13,308 bases of DNA from PLA2 sp036273915 (GCA_036273915.1 DASUGR010000149.1:1-13308); one strand, 5' to 3'; shown: positions 1 to 6,519, counted from the stretch's first letter. Numbers and translations: made by a program. The notes: generated by a model from the letters alone, not told the origin.

Positions 1-78
1 GCTCTTCTCCGCGAGGAGGCGGGCGGCGTTCACGGCCTCGCGCGACTTGACGGTGAATCTGTCGAATTGCATGGACAT
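1..78 (-). CDS. clpB: Clp ATPase (ClpB/ClpC type), N-terminal fragment, runs off the left edge
   Basis: Reading the reverse strand from an ATG at 78 gives 26 codons open to the window edge: MSMQFDRFTVKSREAVNAAR followed by LLAEKS. The pattern F-D-[RK]-[FL]-T-x-[KR]-[SA]-x-E-A-x-x-A-A is the first helix of the Clp N domain, found at the start of ClpB disaggregases and ClpC unfoldases (ATP-driven hexamers acting on aggregated or tagged cytoplasmic proteins). A second in-frame ATG at 72 (giving MQFDRFT) is an equally good start. The gene is divergent from the pseudo-kinase gene at 192, with 113 bp between them. ClpB is preferred over ClpC/ClpA only on the wording of this segment. The AAA+ modules lie outside the window, so the choice is tentative. 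Confidence 0.6.
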   Translation of the reverse strand, partial: MSMQFDRFTVKSREAVNAARLLAEKS

Positions 79-143
79 CAGGATCGCACCTGCCGTGCCA
101 AAAGGCGCCCGCCGGGCGGCCCTTCCCGTAGGCTATCAACGCT

Positions 144-177
144 TGCCGGTTCGGCACGGGGCCTTGCCGTTCCGGCA
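144..177. promoter_or_regulatory. two tandem 13-bp palindromes, possible operator pair
   Basis: Two perfect inverted repeats of the same form, TGCCG-N3-CGGCA, lie at 144-156 (spacer GTT) and 165-177 (spacer TTC). Their starts are 21 bp apart, about two helical turns, so bound dimers would sit on the same DNA face. Each copy is preceded by CT, so the shared unit is about 15 bp. They lie between the divergent clp gene and the GTG start at 192. The second overlaps the probable ribosome-binding region (CAGGGG, 176-181). Co-operative repressor sites are the first reading. Short RNA hairpins masking the ribosome site of the downstream gene are the alternative. I do not recognise this as CIRCE, HAIR or CtsR. 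Confidence 0.4.
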
Positions 178-191
178 GGGGTCAACGGGCC

Positions 192-1160
192 GTGGCTACC
201 GGTCGCATCCTCCTCGTCCACGAGTCGGCGGGCACGCGCGCGCTGCTCGCGGACCTGCTTTCGCGCGAGGGGCTCGACATCGAGGCGGTCGACTCGACGT
301 ACGACTGCATCGACCGCTTCGTCGACGCGCCCGCGGACGTGGTCGTGCTGGGGCTCGGGGGGGTGGACGAGGCGGAGCTCGACCTGATCCCGGCGCTCAA
401 GCGGGAGGAGCGGCCCCCGCGCGTGCTCGTGACGTTCCCGGGGCCGCGGCGCGAAATGGCGGTGCGCGCGCTCTCGAAGGGCGCGGACGGCTACGTGCTC
501 GAGCCCTTCTACCGCGACGAGGTCCTCGGCCTCGTGCGCGCGCAGCTCGCGCGCGGCGCGGGGCCGTACTACGCACTCTCCCATCTCGCCCGCGAGGTCG
601 CGCACGCGGTGAACAACCCGCTGCAGGTGGTGGCGCTGCTCCTCATGAAGGAGAAGGTGACGAAGCAGGAGCTCTTGAAGGCGATCCCGGAGCAGACGGC
701 GCGGATCGAGGCCGTCGTGCGGCACCTGCGCGAGTTCGGCGCGGTGTCCGCGTCGTCGACCGCGCCGCACGACCTGCGTCCGATCGTCGAGGCGGCGGGG
801 ATCGAGATCGAGGAGGGGGATCCGGTGACGGCGCTCGTCGACCCCGCGACCTTCGCGGCCGCGCTGCAGGCGTTGCGCGAGGCGGTGCTCGCGAGGACGA
901 ACGAGGGGGGGCTCCGGGGGCAACTCCGCGCGCTGGGGAGGGCGGTGACGCTGCGGATCGGGGTGCCGCCGGAGGCGTTCGCGGGCGAGGACGTCACGGC
1001 GCTCCTGGACTCGGTCTTCGTCGTCTCGGAGTCGCGCGACGTGCTGCCCGGCCTCGCCCGGGCGCGCGCGCTCCTCGAGAGCCAGGGCGCCACGCTTACC
1101 CGCGAGCGCGGCGCGCTGGTGGCAACGCTCGCGGCGCCGACGGTGCCGAGCCCCGCGTAG
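192..1160 (+). CDS. pseudo-receiver / degenerate histidine-kinase hybrid protein
   Basis: 322 residues from a GTG start; CAGGGG lies about 10 bases upstream. Residues 1-120 have a CheY-like receiver fold (RILLVHE strand; VVVLGLGG; VLVTFPG; GADGYVLEPF), but the acidic pair is H10-E11, the phospho-acceptor Asp is G54 and the conserved Lys is E104; only T81 remains. Residues 128-180 are a DHp-like dimerisation helix with an H-box, EVAHAVNNPL, in which His138 is kept but the usual following Glu is Ala. The last 140 residues match the end of a kinase ATPase domain only loosely (a G2-like GLARARALLESQGA helix); the N box and Gly-rich ATP-lid motifs are not seen. It is therefore probably a non-catalytic signalling scaffold or phosphotransfer protein rather than a working kinase. 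There are no membrane segments, so it is cytoplasmic. It is divergent from clp, which gives no firm functional link. Confidence 0.7.
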   Translation: MATGRILLVHESAGTRALLADLLSREGLDIEAVDSTYDCIDRFVDAPADVVVLGLGGVDEAELDLIPALKREERPPRVLVTFPGPRREMAVRALSKGADGYVLEPFYRDEVLGLVRAQLARGAGPYYALSHLAREVAHAVNNPLQVVALLLMKEKVTKQELLKAIPEQTARIEAVVRHLREFGAVSASSTAPHDLRPIVEAAGIEIEEGDPVTALVDPATFAAALQALREAVLARTNEGGLRGQLRALGRAVTLRIGVPPEAFAGEDVTALLDSVFVVSESRDVLPGLARARALLESQGATLTRERGALVATLAAPTVPSPA

Positions 1161-1161
1161 C

Positions 1162-1220
1162 GTGCGCCACCGCTGGCGCACTCCGCGGCGCTCAACCCAC
1201 GACCCACAAAGGAGTTGTGG
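1162..1220. terminator. two hairpins between convergent genes, possible terminators
   Basis: Just after the stop codon at 1160 is a perfect 8-bp hairpin: GTGCGCCA (1162-1169), loop CCGC, TGGCGCAC (1174-1181). A second, CCACAA (1204-1209), loop AGGAG, TTGTGG (1215-1220), lies near the stop of the opposing gene. Neither has a T-tract, so they are not canonical intrinsic terminators. Their place between two converging stop codons suggests bidirectional termination or mRNA 3'-end protection. Confidence 0.35.
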
Positions 1221-1232
1221 CACCCCTGCAGG

Positions 1233-2693
1233 TCAACCGTTGACGTGGAAGCCGGAGAATTGGTTGGCGATCTGCTGGAGGTAGTACGACTGGCCCGCGT
1301 CCGACTGGCCCACGCAGTGGATGCGGATGCCCAGGAGGGCGTTCCGCGCGCAGATCTCCTGCATCACCTGGTACGGGGCGTCGAAGAGCGTCCCGTCCGG
1401 CGGCTTCGTCAGCGCGAGGAAAAAGATCGTGTCCGCCGCCGGGACGCTCCCCTTGCCCTCCGCGAGATCGAGCGCCGCCATCATCCCCGCGTACGGATCC
1501 GCGCCGCCAGGGTCCGGCTCGAGCTTCAGGAACCACTTCGCGAGCGCCTCGCGGTTCGTGCTCGTCTGCTCGACGAGCGTGGGCTTGAAGCGGTGCGCGG
1601 TCCCGTCGTACGCCACGACGCCGAACATCGAGCCCGGCGGGAGCGAGGCCACGCTCCGCTGCACGTTGTCGCGGACCTTGTCCCACGCGACCGATGCCTG
1701 CACGCAATAGACGACCGCCTCCGTGCCCGACTCGATACCGAAGAACGTCGCGTTCCCGGCGCTCGCCGTGCCGGGGACCTGCGGCTCCTCGTAGCGCTCC
1801 GGCGCTCCCTCCCCCGCGCCCCCTCCCTTCGCCTTCCAGTCGGCCGGCAGCGCGTCGAGCCACGCGCGCCACGCACTCGGGTCGTACCCGACATCCTCCT
1901 TACCGCTCATCTTCTCGAGCGCGTCCAACACGTCGTCCTGCAGGCGGCCGTGCGACGATTCCAAGCGCTCCATGGCCGCGACGAGCCACCCCGCCGCCTC
2001 GCGCGTGCCGAGCCTTCGCGCCCCGCGGATCGCGCCCGCCTGCACCGGCCACGCGTCGTCCCGGAGGAGCGCCTCGCGCGGCGCCGCCTCGGCGAGCGCC
2101 GCGCGCACGCCCGCGTGCTCCTCGCCGCGCGCGGCCGACGCCGCCGTGGCCGCATCCGCCACGCGCGCGCACCGCAGCCGCTGCTCCGGCGACTTGTCCC
2201 TGAGCCCCTTCGCCACCGCCTTCTGGTCCGGCGCCTCGCGGAGCAGCGCCGTCACGCGCGCGTACGCCCACTCGTCGAAGTACCGCTCCTGCAGCAGCAG
2301 CGACCGGCTCACGTGGAAGACCAGTTCCTGGTCCAGGTACCCCTTGTTGAGCGCCGGCGGGATCGGGTACTCGGCGGGCGGCTTCCCGTTCCGCTTCCAG
2401 TAGTCGGCCTCGTACTGGCGCCGCCACGCCCACCAGTCGTCGAAGAGCTTCCTGTAGCGGGCGTAGTCCTCGTCGGTGCGCGCCCGCATCTTCTGGACGC
2501 CCGCCTCCGCCTTGCGGAACGCGAGCAGCGCCGCCCCGGGACCGTGCGCCTTCACTGCCTCCTCGAAGGCCTTCTCGCGGGCGCCCTTGCGCTCGGCGCC
2601 TTCGGGGAACTTCGCGGGGTCGAAGACGTCGTCGAAGCGCGGCTCCGCGGCGAGCGCCACGCCCACGAGGAGCAGGCCGACGAGCCTCATCAC
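1233..2693 (-). CDS. secreted HEAT-repeat / von Willebrand A-like protein
   Basis: 486 residues from GTG 2693, or 485 from the adjacent ATG 2690. The first ~17 residues (MMRLVGLLLVGVALAAE) are a signal peptide, so the protein should be periplasmic or exported. Residues about 20-150 are charged and helical. About 160-290 are HEAT-like helices ending in a W-x-x-W segment (SAWRAWLDAL). A Gly-rich linker follows, then about 320-486 fold like a VWA domain: VVYCVQASVAW, GSMFGVVAYDG, DPYAGMMAALDLA, IFFLAL and IRIHCVG. The HEAT-then-VWA order is a layout I associate with Planctomycetota. The VWA metal-site DxSxS is altered: Asp is Gln332, the first Ser is kept (S334), and the last Ser is Ala336, so metal-dependent ligand binding is unlikely. 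Role unknown; an extracytoplasmic adhesion or assembly scaffold is inference. It shares a very short divergent promoter region with the lipoprotein hydrolase at 2716. Confidence 0.75.
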   Translation of the reverse strand: MMRLVGLLLVGVALAAEPRFDDVFDPAKFPEGAERKGAREKAFEEAVKAHGPGAALLAFRKAEAGVQKMRARTDEDYARYRKLFDDWWAWRRQYEADYWKRNGKPPAEYPIPPALNKGYLDQELVFHVSRSLLLQERYFDEWAYARVTALLREAPDQKAVAKGLRDKSPEQRLRCARVADAATAASAARGEEHAGVRAALAEAAPREALLRDDAWPVQAGAIRGARRLGTREAAGWLVAAMERLESSHGRLQDDVLDALEKMSGKEDVGYDPSAWRAWLDALPADWKAKGGGAGEGAPERYEEPQVPGTASAGNATFFGIESGTEAVVYCVQASVAWDKVRDNVQRSVASLPPGSMFGVVAYDGTAHRFKPTLVEQTSTNREALAKWFLKLEPDPGGADPYAGMMAALDLAEGKGSVPAADTIFFLALTKPPDGTLFDAPYQVMQEICARNALLGIRIHCVGQSDAGQSYYLQQIANQFSGFHVNG

Positions 2694-2699
2694 CCGCCG

Positions 2700-2709
2700 A
2701 TTGTATGAT
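2700..2709. promoter_or_regulatory. overlapping divergent -10 elements, predicted bidirectional leaderless promoter
   Basis: The sequence ATTGTATGAT contains TATGAT on the plus strand (2704-2709, 5/6 to TATAAT) and TACAAT on the minus strand (2705-2700, 5/6), sharing two bases. In both directions exactly six bases separate the hexamer from an in-frame GTG (2716 plus; 2693 minus), which is where a sigma70-type transcript would begin. The only other sequence between the two genes is GC-rich, with no Shine-Dalgarno. Clear -35 boxes are not seen and would have to lie inside the opposing coding region. Confidence 0.55.
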
Positions 2710-2715
2710 CGCGCG

Positions 2716-3825
2716 GTGCGCGGGCTCCTTCTCCTCGCCTTCCTCGCCGCAGGCTGCCTCGGCGTCCCCGTCCACGCGAAGACGAAGCAGAAGCCCCCCC
2801 CCGAGGATTGGCGGATCCCCTACGTCTGGGTCGACGTGCCCGCCGGCGACGGCGTCACGCTCCGCGGCATCTGGGCAGACCGGGACGGGCCCGGGGTCGT
2901 CCTCCTCTACGGCTCGGGCATGGGGATCCGCGGCGTCATCCAGTTCATCGAGATCCTCCACGACGGCGGCTACGCGGTGCTCTGCTGCGATTACCGGGGG
3001 ACGGGATACTCGTCGGGGAAGTGGTGGACGAGCCGGCACCTGGACGACGACGCATTGGCGCTCGTGCGCTGGGTGCAGGCGAAGAAGGGGGGTCCGGGGG
3101 GCGTGGTCGGCGTCTCGATCGGGGCGCTGGCCGCGACCGAGCTCGTCCACGCCGGCGACCCGCCCGGGGCGGTGATCCTCGACCGGCCCGTGGACCCGCG
3201 GACCGTCATCAAGCGGTTCGTCGCGGGGGGGCTCGGGGGCTTCGCGGGATTCGTGTCGACGCTGCTCGTCCACCCGAAGTGCGACATCGACGTCCGGGAG
3301 AGCCTCAAGGAGGCGAGGACGCCGACGCTCCTCGTCCTCCCGGAGTACGACTTCATCTTCCCGCCGGAGGACGTGGCGTACGCGGTGGCCGAGAAGGCGC
3401 CGTGCGTGGAGACGGTGGTCGCGGGCGGCGGGCACCTGTCGTCGCACCTCGTGGCGCCCGTGCGGTGGCGCGAGATCATCCTCGATTTCCTCGACGAGCA
3501 CCTGCGCCCTGGGCAGCCGCCCGTCGCCGCGGGGCGGGAGCTGCCCCCCGACCCGGTGAGGGTGGTCTCCTGCCGGCTGGAGGGCAGGAATCTCTCGGTC
3601 GAGCTGGAGGAGCCGCTGCCGGAGACGATCGAGATCCTCGCGATGGGCCCCAGGATGAACCTCCTCATCAAGGTGGAGAAGCCGAGGCCGCGGATGACCT
3701 TCGAGATCGAGAGCAAGCGGGCGAAACGGCTGCGCCCGCTCTTCGGCTGCCGGGTGGTGCCCAAGGGCTTCCGGACAACGACGGGCACGCGGAAGGTGAC
3801 CCTCCAGCCGCTGCCCGAGAAGTAG
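2716..3825 (+). CDS. alpha/beta-hydrolase lipoprotein with extra C-terminal domain
   Basis: 369 residues from GTG 2716. This start is chosen because it begins directly at a lipoprotein signal (MRGLLLLAFLAAGC, lipid-modified Cys14) and lies at the predicted transcription start. A TTG at 2701 is also in frame but would spoil the signal. The mature part is an alpha/beta hydrolase: core strands VVLLYGSGMG and YAVLCCDYRGTGYS, a nucleophile elbow G-V-S134-I-G, acid D212 in EYDFIFPP and H240 in GGGHLSSH, so the catalytic triad is complete. Residues about 280-369 form a basic, probably beta-rich tail (FEIESKRAKRLRPLFGCRV) that the family does not need and that I do not recognise. It probably acts as a membrane-anchored esterase, peptidase or thioesterase facing the periplasm; the substrate is unknown. 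It is divergent from the secreted HEAT/VWA protein, suggesting co-expression. The lipobox -3 residue is Ala, which is slightly atypical. Confidence 0.75.
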   Translation: MRGLLLLAFLAAGCLGVPVHAKTKQKPPPEDWRIPYVWVDVPAGDGVTLRGIWADRDGPGVVLLYGSGMGIRGVIQFIEILHDGGYAVLCCDYRGTGYSSGKWWTSRHLDDDALALVRWVQAKKGGPGGVVGVSIGALAATELVHAGDPPGAVILDRPVDPRTVIKRFVAGGLGGFAGFVSTLLVHPKCDIDVRESLKEARTPTLLVLPEYDFIFPPEDVAYAVAEKAPCVETVVAGGGHLSSHLVAPVRWREIILDFLDEHLRPGQPPVAAGRELPPDPVRVVSCRLEGRNLSVELEEPLPETIEILAMGPRMNLLIKVEKPRPRMTFEIESKRAKRLRPLFGCRVVPKGFRTTTGTRKVTLQPLPEK

Positions 3826-3922
3826 GCCTCCCCTCCCCCCGGAACCCCTCTCCTTCCCTCCCGCCGGCGGCGGATTCCGGCCAGGGGCCTGCAGCCCATG
3901 GCCTGCGGCCTCCCCTCCCCCC
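3825..3922 (+). repeat. 16-bp perfect direct repeat flanking a 66-bp intergenic segment
   Basis: GGCCTCCCCTCCCCCC occurs at 3825-3840 (overlapping the last base of the upstream stop codon) and again at 3907-3922, 82 bp apart. The segment between is pyrimidine-rich on its left side and contains short GGCC-based inverted repeats. It lies upstream of the HD-GYP gene. Origin by local duplication or by a small excised/inserted element is possible; simple-sequence bias is the dull alternative. Confidence 0.6.
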
Positions 3923-3933
3923 AGCCGATCTGT

Positions 3934-3939
3934 TACTTT
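3934..3939 (+). promoter_or_regulatory. possible -10 element for the REC-HD-GYP gene
   Basis: TACTTT stands out in very GC-rich sequence and ends four bases before the GTG start at 3944. There is no Shine-Dalgarno between it and the start, so a leaderless transcript is plausible. No convincing -35 is seen, because the preceding 40 bases are polypyrimidine. Confidence 0.25.
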
Positions 3940-3943
3940 TGCC

Positions 3944-4933
3944 GTGGTCGCACCCGCCAAGATCCTCGTCGTCGACGACGAGGAGCAGATCGCGCAGCTA
4001 CTCGCCGGGATCCTCCGGAGCGACGGCCACGACGCCGAGTACGTCACCGACGGCGAGGCCGCGCTCGCCCGGCTCCGCGATGGCGGCTTCGACCTGATGA
4101 TGACGGACCTGCGCATGCCCAAGATGGACGGGATGCGGCTCATCCGGGAGGCGAAGGACATCGCTCCCGACGTGGACGCGCTCGTGATGACCGCCTACGC
4201 CACGACCGACACGGCGGTAGGCGCGCTCCGCACCGGCGTCACCGACTACCTCTCGAAGCCCTTCGGCCTCGAACAGGTGCGGGCGTCGATCGGCAAGGCG
4301 CTGCGCGCGCGCGAGGAGCGGCGGCGGCGGAGGGAGGAGGTCTCCGCGACCCGCGAGGAGAACCTCCGCCTGCGCGCGGACCAGCGGCGCGCATATGTCG
4401 GGATCGTCGCGACCCTGATCGAGGCGGTCGAGGCGAAGGACCGCTTCAACAAAGGGCACAGCCGCCGCGTGGCCGAGCTCGCCGTCCGATTCGCCCGTCA
4501 CCTGGCGCTGCCGGGGCGCGAGCTCGACCTCCTCGAGACGAGCGCGAAGCTCCACGACATCGGCAAGATCGGGGTGCCGGAGGAGATCCTCAACAAGCCG
4601 GGCAAGCTCACGGACGAGGAGTTCGACGTGATCAAGGCCCACCCGGTCATCGGCGAGCAGATCATCCGGCCCCTCGACTTCCTGGCCGACGCGCGACCGA
4701 TCGTCCGCCACCACCACGAGCGGTGGGACGGCGGGGGCTACCCGGACGGCCTCAAGGGCCCGCAGATCCCGCGGCCCGCCGCGATCCTCTCCGTGTGCGA
4801 CGCCTTCGACGCGCTGACGTCGGACCGCCCCTACCGCCCCGGCATGCCCGCGGAGGAGGCGCTCGCGATCCTCGGAAAAGGCGCCGGCACGCAGTGGGAT
4901 CCCGATCTGGTACAGAAGTTCGAGGCGCTGTAG
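3944..4933 (+). CDS. REC-HD-GYP response regulator, predicted c-di-GMP phosphodiesterase
   Basis: 329 residues from GTG 3944. Residues 5-120 are an intact receiver: acidic D11-D12, phospho-acceptor D55 in TDLRMP, T83 in MTAYA, and K105 in LSKPF. A charged coiled-coil linker (about 120-150) leads to an HD-GYP domain at about 150-325 with H204-D205 (KLHDIGKIGVP), the triple His 256-258 in HHHERWDGGGYP with G265-Y266-P267, and the second metal region CDAFDALTSDRPYR. All marker residues are present, so it should hydrolyse cyclic di-GMP, controlled by phosphorylation from an unlinked kinase (RpfG-like class). It is cytoplasmic. The diguanylate cyclase follows 134 bp downstream on the same strand, placing opposite activities together. 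The start has no Shine-Dalgarno; M-V-A-P-A-K immediately before the first receiver strand is the natural beginning. Confidence 0.9.
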   Translation: MVAPAKILVVDDEEQIAQLLAGILRSDGHDAEYVTDGEAALARLRDGGFDLMMTDLRMPKMDGMRLIREAKDIAPDVDALVMTAYATTDTAVGALRTGVTDYLSKPFGLEQVRASIGKALRAREERRRRREEVSATREENLRLRADQRRAYVGIVATLIEAVEAKDRFNKGHSRRVAELAVRFARHLALPGRELDLLETSAKLHDIGKIGVPEEILNKPGKLTDEEFDVIKAHPVIGEQIIRPLDFLADARPIVRHHHERWDGGGYPDGLKGPQIPRPAAILSVCDAFDALTSDRPYRPGMPAEEALAILGKGAGTQWDPDLVQKFEAL

Positions 4934-5067
4934 CTCCCGGGCACGGCGCTAGCAACTCTGCGGTCCGGAACCGCCATGTGGGCGCTACTGAACAGGCATC
5001 GGGGCGCGTTGCGGACGCAACCCCTTATCCCGGAACGAGCTACGTCCGGAGCGGGGACGGCGCGCCC
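4934..5067 (+). other. intergenic leader with palindromes between the two c-di-GMP genes
   Basis: This 134-bp gap holds GCGGT-N5-ACCGC at 4960-4974 and a 14-bp palindrome, GTTGCG-GA-CGCAAC, at 5008-5021, followed by a weak -10-like TTATCC (5025-5030). They may be a terminator-like hairpin for the upstream gene and an operator for the downstream gene. It does not resemble either known c-di-GMP riboswitch class. Confidence 0.3.
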
Positions 5068-6459
5068 GTGATCCAGACGTTCGAAATCCTCTACGTCGGC
5101 CGCCGCCGCGAGGAGGTCGAGGACATCGTGTCCCATGGCGCGGTCGTCCACGAGGCGTCGTCGATCTACGAGGCGATCGCGCAGCTGAAGCGGACCGGCG
5201 TGGGCGCCGCGGTCGTCGAGTTCGAGGAGCTCCGGCCGTCGGCCGGGCGCGCGCTGGCGGCGCTCCGGCGCGCGGCGGGCAACCGGACGGTGCTCGTGTC
5301 GATGACGACCGACGAGTGGGACCTCGTGCGGCCGAAGGGCTTCCTGCACCAGGAAGAGGTGCTGCTCAGGCCCTTCTACCCCGACGAGCTCTGGCGCCGC
5401 GTGACGCGCGCCGTGCTGCCGCCGCCGGCGAAGGCGGTGAAGAGCTTCGGGGGCAACGCGGACCGGCTCGCCGCGATCATCGACGACGCGCAGCGGCTCA
5501 ACCGGTTCACGAGCGACCTCGCGTCTCTCGGCGAGCACATCGTGGCGGTCGTGAAGGCGCGGCTCCGCGCGACGCGCGTCTCGCTCTTCCTCAGGGGCGA
5601 AGAGCCCGGCGTGTTCACGGCCGTCGAGGCGCCGGGCCTCGACCGCGAGGTGCGCGAGAACGCCCTCCTGCGCCTTGGGGAGGGGGTCGCGGGGGAGGCG
5701 GCGACGAAGAAGGCCGTCACCCTCGTGCAGGAGGCGGGCCGCGACGGCGCCGCGTCCGAGCGTCTCTACCGCCAGCCCTCCTACATGATCGCGCCGCTCG
5801 TGGACGGGCACGAGGTCGTCGGCGTGATTTGCGTCACCGAGCGCCTGGAGGAGGGGCCGTTCGGGGAGGAGGACCGCGCCTACATGGAGGGCTTCGCGGA
5901 CCTCGCCGGCCAGATCGTCGCGAACGCGCTGCAGTTCCGCGCGGCGGACGAGCTCGCGACGATCGACGAGGGCACGCAGCTCTTCAACAAGCGCCACTTC
6001 CGCCGCGTGCTCCCGATGGAGGTGGTGCGCGCGAAGCGCTACAAGCACGACTTGACGCTCGCGATGATCGACGTCGACCATTTCAAGCTCTACAACGACG
6101 CGATGGGCCACCAGGCGGGCGACCGCGCGCTCGCGACGATCGCGGGAATCCTCCGGGAGAGCTTCCGCAAGTCGGACATCATCGTCCGGTACGGCGGCGA
6201 GGAGTTCGCGGTGATCATGCCCGAGACGAGCCGCAAGGAGGGCAACGGCGTCGGCTTCGTCGACCGCGCGCGGAAGAGCGTCGAGGCGGCGGGGCTCGCG
6301 TTCGAGGACCCGACCGGACTCCGCCGCGTGCTGACGATCAGCGGCGGCGTGGCGACGCTGCCGCTGCAGGCGCAGACGGGCGAGGAACTGGTCGAGAAGG
6401 CCGACCAGGCCCTCTACCGCGCCAAGGCCCGCGGCCGCAACTGCATCGTCGGCGCGTGA
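5068..6459 (+). CDS. pseudo-receiver / GAF / GGDEF diguanylate cyclase
   Basis: 463 residues from GTG 5068, with GGAGCGGGG about 12 bases upstream. An in-frame GTG at 4977 is possible but precedes unstructured sequence. Residues 3-115 are a receiver-like domain with Glu51 at the phospho-acceptor position, Arg101 replacing the conserved Lys (LLRPFYPDE) and no acidic pair, so it cannot be phosphorylated normally and may be locked in one state. About 130-290 form a GAF domain (VSLFLRGEEPG, LGEGVAGEAA, MIAPLVDGHEVVGVICV), a probable small-ligand or dimerisation sensor. About 295-463 form the GGDEF domain: metal-binding MIDVDHFKLYND, active site G376-G-E-E-F380, and an inhibitory site R367-K-S-D370 five residues before it. 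It should make cyclic di-GMP from two GTP and be product-inhibited. It opposes the phosphodiesterase encoded just upstream. Confidence 0.9.
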   Translation: MIQTFEILYVGRRREEVEDIVSHGAVVHEASSIYEAIAQLKRTGVGAAVVEFEELRPSAGRALAALRRAAGNRTVLVSMTTDEWDLVRPKGFLHQEEVLLRPFYPDELWRRVTRAVLPPPAKAVKSFGGNADRLAAIIDDAQRLNRFTSDLASLGEHIVAVVKARLRATRVSLFLRGEEPGVFTAVEAPGLDREVRENALLRLGEGVAGEAATKKAVTLVQEAGRDGAASERLYRQPSYMIAPLVDGHEVVGVICVTERLEEGPFGEEDRAYMEGFADLAGQIVANALQFRAADELATIDEGTQLFNKRHFRRVLPMEVVRAKRYKHDLTLAMIDVDHFKLYNDAMGHQAGDRALATIAGILRESFRKSDIIVRYGGEEFAVIMPETSRKEGNGVGFVDRARKSVEAAGLAFEDPTGLRRVLTISGGVATLPLQAQTGEELVEKADQALYRAKARGRNCIVGA

Positions 6460-6519
6460 CGCGCACGCGGCCGTCGGCTGATCGAGATCACGCTCACCCT
6501 GCGCTGACCGCGGTTCCTG

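Noticed and set aside
151..168. Plus-strand sigma-54-like CGGCACG ... TTGC before the gene at 192
   Set aside because: The GG to GC spacing is eleven bases; sigma-54 needs ten.
149..172. GTTC pairs resembling an alphaproteobacterial SOS box
   Set aside because: The spacing is 16 bases rather than seven, and the palindromic reading explains the same bases better.
1900..4161. Very long minus-strand open frame of 753 codons
   Set aside because: It is an antisense shadow of the hydrolase and other genes: low-complexity Arg/Ala/Pro-rich composition and no domains.
4934..5067. c-di-GMP riboswitch upstream of the diguanylate cyclase
   Set aside because: Neither the conserved core of class I nor class II is visible; only short palindromes are present.
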